A stretch of DNA of 11,810 nt from an uncultured bacterium. Its GTDB lineage: Bacteria; Actinomycetota; Actinomycetes; S36-B12. The notes below the pieces were generated by a model. The model made no database searches and was not told where the DNA came from. It was given only the letters and a program-made list of their open reading frames with translations. The translations under genes and the position numbers were made by a program. Each line of letters opens with the position of its first letter. Positions within the stretch are counted from its first letter, which is position 1. The stretch covers positions 1 through 11,810 of the forward strand of contig CAIVQM010000480.1 of assembly GCA_903908025.1 (NCBI GenBank), given 5' to 3'. Positions 7,264-11,810 of the stretch are shown one piece after another.

Positions 7264-8046
7264 ATGACACAGGACACCATTGCCGCGAGCCACGAGTCAC
7301 CCACCGCGGGTCCGGCCGCGCGGGCCGTCGAGCTGACGAAGGTCTATGGCGAAGGCGAGACCGCTGTCACTGCGCTTGACTCCGTCAGCGTCGACTTCGG
7401 CCGTGGTCGGTTCACGGCGATCATGGGGCCGTCCGGATCGGGCAAGTCCACCCTCATGCACGTCTGCGCCGGGCTCGACTCGGCCACATCGGGCAAGGTC
7501 TATATCGGCGACGTTGACCTCACCGTGCTCAAGGACAACGACCTCACGCGCCTTCGACGTGATGCGGTGGGATTCGTATTCCAGGCCTTCAACCTCGTTC
7601 CGACGCTGTCTGCGCTCGAGAACATCACGCTGCCGATGGACATCGCGGGACGCAAGGTCGACCAGGAGTGGGTCGACAGCGTCATCGACACGATCGGCCT
7701 GCGCGACCGACTGCGCAATCGGCCCAGCCAGCTGTCCGGCGGCCAACAGCAACGCGTCGCCGCAGCGCGGGCCCTCGCAAGCCGGCCGCAGATCATCTTC
7801 GCCGACGAGCCCACGGGCAACCTCGACTCCCGCGCGGGCGCTGAGGTCCTGTCGTTCCTGCGTCGCAGCGTCGACGACCATGGCCAGACCATCGTCATGG
7901 TCACCCACGACCCGACGGCGGCGTCATACGCCGACCATGTGCTCTTCCTCGCCGACGGGCAGATCGTCGACACGATGGACAACCCGACGGCGGAGGGAGT
8001 CCTCGACCGTATGAAGGGCTTCGACGGCAAGGGCCGGAGGTCCTAG
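7264..8046 (+). CDS. ABC transporter ATPase, MacB/LolD type
   Basis: This 260-residue ABC ATPase has every key motif. Walker A is GPSGSGKST (55-63), the Q-loop is Gln107 in FVFQAFNL, and the signature is LSGGQQQR (157-164). Walker B is IIFADE (177-182), the D-loop is GNLDSR, and the switch His215 is in VTHD. The LVPTLSALENITLPM segment and the overall length place it in the MacB/LolD/FtsE group, which pairs with FtsX-fold permeases rather than importers. The ATG at 7264 is favoured over 7201 by its ribosome binding site. The first 20 residues are a non-conserved, Ala/Ser/Pro-rich extension. The stop lies four bases before the permease ATG, so the two genes form one translationally close operon. 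The ATPase should sit on the cytoplasmic face and drive the permease by mechanotransmission or lipid/peptide export; the substrate is unknown. Confidence 0.95.
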   Translation: MTQDTIAASHESPTAGPAARAVELTKVYGEGETAVTALDSVSVDFGRGRFTAIMGPSGSGKSTLMHVCAGLDSATSGKVYIGDVDLTVLKDNDLTRLRRDAVGFVFQAFNLVPTLSALENITLPMDIAGRKVDQEWVDSVIDTIGLRDRLRNRPSQLSGGQQQRVAAARALASRPQIIFADEPTGNLDSRAGAEVLSFLRRSVDDHGQTIVMVTHDPTAASYADHVLFLADGQIVDTMDNPTAEGVLDRMKGFDGKGRRS

Positions 8047-8050
8047 CGAC

Positions 8051-10597
8051 ATGCTGCGCAGCGCATGGCGGAGCCTGTTGCACCACAAGCTCCGCCTGGT
8101 CCTATCCGGTGTTGCCATCGTGCTCGGCGTCGGGTTCGTCGTCGGCACGCTGATCTTCACCGACACCCTCAACAGCACGTTCACGAATCTGTTCTCAGCA
8201 ACCACCAGCGATGTCGTGGTTACTCCGAACGAAGACCCGGCGGCAAGTGGAAGCGGACGAGCCAGCCGCAACGGGCCGCCCCTGACGCTCCCCGCTGACC
8301 TCCTCGCGCAGGTGCAGGGGGTCGACGGTGTGGCGAAGGCCGGCGGGCAGGTGCTCGCCGATGGTGTGAGCATCGTGGGCACCGATGGCACGGTGCTCGG
8401 AACGACCGGGGCTCCGACGTTCGGCAGCAACTGGGACGACGACCAGGACCTCACGCCGTTCCGGCTCACTGAAGGCCGAGGTCCCGCCGCATCGGGTGAG
8501 GTTGCTCTGGACTCGGTGTCGGCCGAGAAGTCGGGCTACGTGCTGGGGGACAGTGTCTCTCTGGTGAGCCCCGACGGTGCCATGACGGCAACGCTCGTCG
8601 GCGTATTCCGCTACGGCTCATCGGGCAACCTTGCGGGCGCAACCATCGCCGCCTTCGATACGGCCTCCGCGCAGCAGCTTCTGCTGGGTGGACGTGACGA
8701 GTACACAGAGATCGATGCCGTGGCGAGCGAGGGCGTGAGCCAGGAAGTCCTGGCTGCCGCCGTCCGTGCCGTCATCGGCGACGCGGCCACGGTGCGCACC
8801 GGTCAGGAGGCAGCCGACCAGGCGGCGGCTGACATCGCCTCGGGTCTGGCGTTCATCGACATCTTCCTGCTGGTGTTCGCCGGCATTGCGCTCTTCGTCG
8901 GCAGCTTCATCATCCTCAATACCTTCTCCATGCTGGTGGCGCAGCGCAGCCGCGAACTCGCGCTGCTGCGAGCGCTGGGTGCCACGCGCGGCCAGATCGT
9001 GCGCTCGCTCATCGCCGAGTCCTTCGGTGTCGGGTTGGTCGGTGCGGTACTCGGCCTGGGCGTCGGCGTGGCCGTGGCCTTCGGGCTCCAGAGCCTGTTC
9101 GCGGCGATCGGGGCGGAGATCCCCACCGGCGGTTTGGTTCTGCTGCCTCGCACGATCATCGTGGGTCTGCTCATCGGTGTTCTCGTGACGGTGATCGCTG
9201 CCCTCGCTCCGGCGCTCCGGGCGTCGCGCATCCCGCCGATGGCGGCGCTGCGAGACGACGTGGCGATCCCGATGCGATCCCTGCGGTTGCGGGCGATCGC
9301 CGGTGGCATCCTGCTGGTCTTGGGCCTCGGGGCGATGACTGCGGGTGCGATGGTCGGCGGGGGAGCGGGCTCGCAGTACGTCGGCGTTGGTGTCGTCGCT
9401 GCGCTGATCGGCGCCATCGTCCTCAGCCCGGCGATCGCCGGACCCCTTGTGCGCATCCTCGGATTCGCGTTCCCTCGGATGTTCGGCACGGTGGGCTCGC
9501 TCGCAGTGCAGAACGCCGAGCGCCAGCCGCGACGCACGGCGGCGACAGCGTCCGCCCTGATGATCGGCCTAGCGCTGGTATCCGCACTCACGATCTTCGC
9601 CTCATCTGCCAAGACATCGATCACACAGGTCATCGACCGGGTCGTCGGTGCTGACTTCCTGATCTCGAGCCAGACGCAGCGTCCGTTCCCCGACCAGGTG
9701 ACCGCGACGGTGGCGACCGTGCCCGGCGTTGCAGCGGTCTCACCGGTGAAGATCGTCCCGGCGGAAGTCGAGGGACAGGGTGCGGCCGTTGTCGGCGTCG
9801 ACTCGTCGACCTTCGGTGAGATGGTGACGCTGACGTTCACGTCCGGATCGCTCGCGGGGCTCGGCACGGGCGGCATGCTCGTCGACACTGCGACGGCGAC
9901 CGGTGCGGGCGTTGGCATCGGGGATCCCGTGACCGTCCGCGTGACGACCGGCACGGCCGACTTCACGGTCACGGGCCTGTATGACCCCGCGGGCGCCTAC
10001 TCGGGATACGTCGTCGACGCGGCAGCGCTCGCCGAAGCGGGCGTCGAGACGGGTGCTTCCTTCCTCTACGTCAAGGCCGAGCCGGATGCGGATCCGACGC
10101 AGTTGCAGGAGGCGATGACCGCGGCCCTCGTCGACTACCCGACTGTGCAGGTGCTGAGTCAGGTGCAGTTCCGCGAGCAGATCACATCGAGTGTCGACCA
10201 GTTGCTGCTCGTCATGGTGATGCTGCTGAGCCTTGCGATCCTCATCGCCGTGCTGGGCATCGTGAACACCCTCGTGCTGTCCGTTGTCGAACGGACTCGC
10301 GAGATCGGCATGTTGCGCGCGGTCGGCGCACTCCGTCGGCAGATCCGCACGATGGTCGTGCTGGAGGCGCTCGTCATCGCCGTTTACGGCGCGGTCATCG
10401 GGCTCGTGCTGGGGGTGTGGTTCGCGGTTGCGCTGCAGCGCACGCTGATCGATCAGGGGATCGAGGTGCTCGACATCCCGTGGCTGGGCCTGCTGCTGTT
10501 CCTCGTCCTGGCGGGGGCGGTCGGGGTGCTGGCTGCGCTGTGGCCGGCCTTCCGGGCGGGCCGCCTCAACGTCCTGGAGGCCATCAGCACCGAGTGA
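8051..10597 (+). CDS. FtsX/MacB-type ABC permease, duplicated
   Basis: This 848-residue membrane protein is built from two FtsX-type units. Unit 1 has helix 1 (17-37), a large extracytoplasmic MacB-like domain (about 38-268) and helices at about 270-292, 322-348 and 366-388. Two linker helices follow (414-436, 443-465). Unit 2 has a helix at 499-519, a second outside domain (about 520-712) and helices at about 716-744, 768-794 and 808-832, giving ten in all. Each unit carries the coupling sequence that touches the ATPase: RSRELALLRALGATRGQI (299-316) and RTREIGMLRAVGALRRQI (748-765). Such ten-helix proteins work as single-chain permeases with one ATPase dimer. Relatives export lipoproteins, peptides or antibiotics, or transmit force to cell-wall enzymes. 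No periplasmic adaptor is nearby, as expected without an outer membrane. GGAGG (8036-8040) inside the ATPase gene serves as ribosome binding site. Confidence 0.95.
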   Translation: MLRSAWRSLLHHKLRLVLSGVAIVLGVGFVVGTLIFTDTLNSTFTNLFSATTSDVVVTPNEDPAASGSGRASRNGPPLTLPADLLAQVQGVDGVAKAGGQVLADGVSIVGTDGTVLGTTGAPTFGSNWDDDQDLTPFRLTEGRGPAASGEVALDSVSAEKSGYVLGDSVSLVSPDGAMTATLVGVFRYGSSGNLAGATIAAFDTASAQQLLLGGRDEYTEIDAVASEGVSQEVLAAAVRAVIGDAATVRTGQEAADQAAADIASGLAFIDIFLLVFAGIALFVGSFIILNTFSMLVAQRSRELALLRALGATRGQIVRSLIAESFGVGLVGAVLGLGVGVAVAFGLQSLFAAIGAEIPTGGLVLLPRTIIVGLLIGVLVTVIAALAPALRASRIPPMAALRDDVAIPMRSLRLRAIAGGILLVLGLGAMTAGAMVGGGAGSQYVGVGVVAALIGAIVLSPAIAGPLVRILGFAFPRMFGTVGSLAVQNAERQPRRTAATASALMIGLALVSALTIFASSAKTSITQVIDRVVGADFLISSQTQRPFPDQVTATVATVPGVAAVSPVKIVPAEVEGQGAAVVGVDSSTFGEMVTLTFTSGSLAGLGTGGMLVDTATATGAGVGIGDPVTVRVTTGTADFTVTGLYDPAGAYSGYVVDAAALAEAGVETGASFLYVKAEPDADPTQLQEAMTAALVDYPTVQVLSQVQFREQITSSVDQLLLVMVMLLSLAILIAVLGIVNTLVLSVVERTREIGMLRAVGALRRQIRTMVVLEALVIAVYGAVIGLVLGVWFAVALQRTLIDQGIEVLDIPWLGLLLFLVLAGAVGVLAALWPAFRAGRLNVLEAISTE

Positions 10598-10603
10598 TCC
10601 CGC

Positions 10604-10659
10604 GACTCCATACGCGGGCGTCACACCCGCCGCGGGATGTGACGCTGGGGTATGGAGTC
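10604..10659. terminator. Large compound hairpin between convergent genes
   Basis: The outer stem GACTCCATAC (10604-10613) / GTATGGAGTC (10650-10659) is a perfect 10-bp match. Inside, after a 4x4 internal loop, GCGTCACA (10618-10625) pairs with TGTGACGC (10638-10645), and CCC/GGG (10626-10628, 10634-10636) closes a 5-base tip. It begins six bases after the permease stop and overlaps the last two bases of the brnA stop codon. It could therefore stop transcription from both sides. There is no T-run, as is common in high-GC actinobacteria. Confidence 0.65.
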
Positions 10660-10879
10660 AGCCTGCCGCCAGCCGTTCTGCAATCCAGACCTTGATGATC
10701 GACTGACGAGTGACACCGAGTCGGTGTGCCTCGTCGTCCAATGACTGGACCATCCAGGATGGAAAGTCGACGTTGACCCGTTGAACGTCGCGCATGGGTC
10801 GGCGGGCGCGGGTCAGATCCAAGGCGGTGGTGATGTCCTCGCCCTGGTCGAACTTCTGGTCGAACTCACGAGCCTTCAT
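10658..10879 (-). CDS. brnA: BrnA-family ribbon-helix-helix antitoxin
   Basis: This 73-residue protein is the antitoxin of a BrnT/BrnA pair. Its second half, with RVNVDFPSWMV (strand) followed by LDDEAHRLGV and TRQSIIKVWIAERL (two helices), is the ribbon-helix-helix DNA-binding fold of the BrnA/CopG group. The first part, MKAREFDQKFDQGEDITTAL, matches the usual N-terminal segment of these antitoxins. From family knowledge, BrnA neutralises BrnT and represses the shared promoter. The gene overlaps brnT by 14 bases, and its start has AGGAGG nine bases upstream inside brnT. At 73 residues it is somewhat short for the family but not visibly truncated: the domain runs to its last helix. Confidence 0.86.
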   Translation of the reverse strand: MKAREFDQKFDQGEDITTALDLTRARRPMRDVQRVNVDFPSWMVQSLDDEAHRLGVTRQSIIKVWIAERLAAG

Positions 10880-11135
10880 ACAGCCGCGCCTCCTGCTCCC
10901 TGGAGCGTCGAACGGAGATGAGTCGAATGCACTCTCCGCGGTAGGTCACGATGGCTGACCAGTGCTGGCCTTCGAACATGGCCACGATGAGGGAACGGGG
11001 TTCGTCGACGGTGCGTGCCGGAATCTCCAGGAGTCGTTCGTCGCGCCACAGGTCCTGGGCTTGAACGAAGTCGATCCCGTGCATCGCCACGTTCACCCGG
11101 CTCTTCCTCACGTCGAACTCGAAGGTCAGGGCCAT
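10866..11135 (-). CDS. brnT: BrnT-family ribonuclease toxin
   Basis: This 89-residue protein has the BrnT pattern. The N-terminal strand FEFDVRKSRVN leads into the helix HGIDFVQAQDLW, followed by ERLLEIPAR, a SLIVAMFEGQHWSAIVTYRGE hairpin and the C-terminal IRLISVRRSREQEARLYE. BrnT is a RelE-fold ribonuclease that inhibits translation. The conserved basic C-terminal part (ISVRRSREQEARLYE) is intact, so the toxin is probably functional. Unlike brnA, the ATG at 11135 has no recognisable Shine-Dalgarno sequence, and the predicted leader is only about 20 bases. This would keep toxin synthesis low relative to the antitoxin. The toxin-first order, overlap and single promoter are standard for brnTA operons. 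The pair sits between two unrelated convergent or lone genes, a typical insertion position for such modules. Confidence 0.88.
   Translation of the reverse strand: MALTFEFDVRKSRVNVAMHGIDFVQAQDLWRDERLLEIPARTVDEPRSLIVAMFEGQHWSAIVTYRGECIRLISVRRSREQEARLYEGS
10889..10894 (-). promoter_or_regulatory. Strong ribosome binding site of brnA within brnT
   Basis: AGGAGG on the minus strand, nine bases before the brnA ATG (10877-10879), lies inside the last codons of brnT. It is much stronger than anything before brnT itself. Confidence 0.75.
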
Positions 11136-11163
11136 GCGTTACAGGAACCGTGGGCATGCTGAA

Positions 11164-11192
11164 AATATACCATTTCTATCCCTCCATCAGAA
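11164..11192 (-). promoter_or_regulatory. Candidate brnTA promoter
   Basis: On the minus strand, TATATT (11169 to 11164) matches five of six bases of the -10 consensus, and TTCTGA (11192 to 11187) sits at exactly 17-base spacing as a weak -35. The -10 lies in a markedly AT-rich patch for this window (11158-11180). Transcription would start near 11157, about 20 bases before the brnT ATG. Confidence 0.45.
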
Positions 11193-11203
11193 AGCGATGG
11201 AGG
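11181..11203. promoter_or_regulatory. Candidate BrnA operator (8-bp inverted repeat)
   Basis: CCTCCATC (11181-11188) and GATGGAGG (11196-11203) form a perfect 8-bp inverted repeat with a 7-base spacer, overlapping the proposed -35 element of brnTA. Ribbon-helix-helix antitoxins bind repeated or inverted sites at their own promoter, so this is the natural operator candidate. It lacks a T-run on either strand, which argues against it being a terminator. Confidence 0.42.
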
Positions 11204-11314
11204 ACAGCGTTCATGCCGGGAGGGGCAGCCGTCGACGTCCGCAAGGCCCAGTGGATCGATGACCGTCAGCGGCGGCCTTGTGGATGATTGTCGAGGCGCT
11301 GGTTCCCGGTACGG
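11204..11314. other. Noncoding gap downstream of the peroxidase
   Basis: No convincing gene is seen here. A 7-bp inverted repeat, CAAGGCC (11242-11248) / GGCCTTG (11274-11280) with a 25-base loop, could contribute to ending the peroxidase transcript but is weak. Confidence 0.3.
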
Positions 11315-11810
11315 CTACTTCGGAGCGGTGAGCAGGGCCTCGATGTCGCCGGAGAGGGCGGACGGAGCGGTCTTGGGGGCATAGCGCTGGACCGTCTGGC
11401 CGTCAGGAGCGACGAGGAACTTCGTGAAGTTCCACTTGATCGAGGATCCGAGCAATCCGCTTGCGTGCTCCTTCAGGAAGACGAACACCGGATGAGCGTT
11501 CTTGCCATTGACGTCGACCTTCGTGGATAGCGGGAAGGTCACCCCGTGGTTCACGCGGCAGAACTCCTCGATGTCGGAGTCACTGCCCGGCTCCTGGTGT
11601 GCGAACTGGTCGCACGGAAAGCCGAGGACGACGAGCCCCTGCGGACCGAACTGCTCGTGCAGTTTCTGCAGCCCGTCGTACTGGGGAGTGAAGCCGCACT
11701 TGCTGGCGGTGTTGACGATCAGCACCGGCCTGCCGGCGTACTCCGAGAGGGACACCTCCTGGCCGCGGTTGTCGGTGAAGGACAGGTCAAAGAGCGAATT
11801 TGAGTTGGAC
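11315..11810 (-). CDS. Glutathione peroxidase family protein, start codon cut by window edge
   Basis: This is a thiol peroxidase that reduces hydrogen peroxide and organic peroxides. The frame is open to the window edge: upstream of an internal GTG (11755) it encodes SNSLFDLSFTDNRGQEV, the usual family N-terminus. The last base, 11810, reads as the G of a start codon, so only two bases are missing and the protein is about 165 residues. Counting the 164 visible residues, the catalytic tetrad is complete: Cys38 (ASKCGFTPQY), Gln72 (HQEPG), Trp126 and Asn127 (KWNFTKF). The active site is cysteine, not selenocysteine. Cys84 in EEFCRVN matches the resolving cysteine of the thioredoxin-dependent type, so thioredoxin rather than glutathione is the likely reductant. 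It appears cytoplasmic and monocistronic as far as visible. Confidence 0.93.
   Translation of the reverse strand, partial: SNSNSLFDLSFTDNRGQEVSLSEYAGRPVLIVNTASKCGFTPQYDGLQKLHEQFGPQGLVVLGFPCDQFAHQEPGSDSDIEEFCRVNHGVTFPLSTKVDVNGKNAHPVFVFLKEHASGLLGSSIKWNFTKFLVAPDGQTVQRYAPKTAPSALSGDIEALLTAPK

Noticed and set aside
8803..9972. 389-codon open frame antisense to the permease
   Set aside because: Thr/Ala/Pro-rich shadow of the FtsX gene's GC-rich codons, with no ribosome binding site or domain.
11204..11314. Possible small gene or gene remnant between brnT and the peroxidase
   Set aside because: Short open frames here lack start signals and recognisable protein sequence; the gap fits a 3' flank plus promoter region.
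1..11810. tRNA, rRNA, CRISPR array, insertion sequence or attachment site
   Set aside because: Read on both strands; no cloverleaf, repeated spacer array, transposase or flanking direct repeats were found, including around the brnTA module.

Overview
The window looks like chromosomal DNA of a high-GC Gram-positive bacterium (Actinomycetota). The base composition is strongly GC-rich, with G or C at most third codon positions. GTG starts are used. The first gene is a DUF3352-type anchored protein, the two-domain FtsX permease is of the ten-helix form common in actinobacteria, and the secreted proteins have typical Sec signal peptides. I cannot place it to genus. No rRNA, tRNA, insertion sequence, CRISPR array or phage gene is visible. 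Nine protein genes are complete and two are cut by the window edges.

Left part (1-3591): the 3' part of a DUF3352 protein gene on the plus strand runs tail to tail into a minus-strand pair. That pair is a secreted alpha/beta hydrolase and, 23 bases downstream, a small secreted four-cysteine protein of unknown family, probably one transcript. Divergent from the hydrolase, and with a good ribosome binding site, lies a secreted protein resembling the allene oxide cyclase/dirigent barrel family.

Middle (3592-7119): a 577-residue potassium-channel-like protein carries a full RCK (TrkA-N/TrkA-C) unit on both sides of a single two-helix pore with the filter TVGFGD. It is convergent with a FadD-type long-chain acyl-CoA ligase on the minus strand. 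The ligase start is fixed as the GTG at 7119 by a GGAGG six bases upstream.

Right part (7120-11810): divergent from the ligase is a two-gene ABC operon, a MacB/LolD-type ATPase and an 848-residue FtsX-type permease with duplicated FtsX units. It ends in a large compound hairpin (10604-10659) that also reaches the stop codon of the facing gene. That gene is brnA, the antitoxin of a minus-strand BrnT/BrnA toxin-antitoxin pair whose genes overlap by 14 bases. The pair has its own AT-rich promoter, overlapped by an 8-bp inverted repeat that could be the BrnA operator. At the right edge is a thioredoxin-type glutathione peroxidase on the minus strand, complete except for two bases of its start codon.

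Most of the window is ordinary core or envelope-related actinobacterial content. The parts that most deserve a second look are the RCK-pore-RCK channel, the brnTA regulatory region, the unassigned secreted four-cysteine protein, and the compound hairpin between converging genes.
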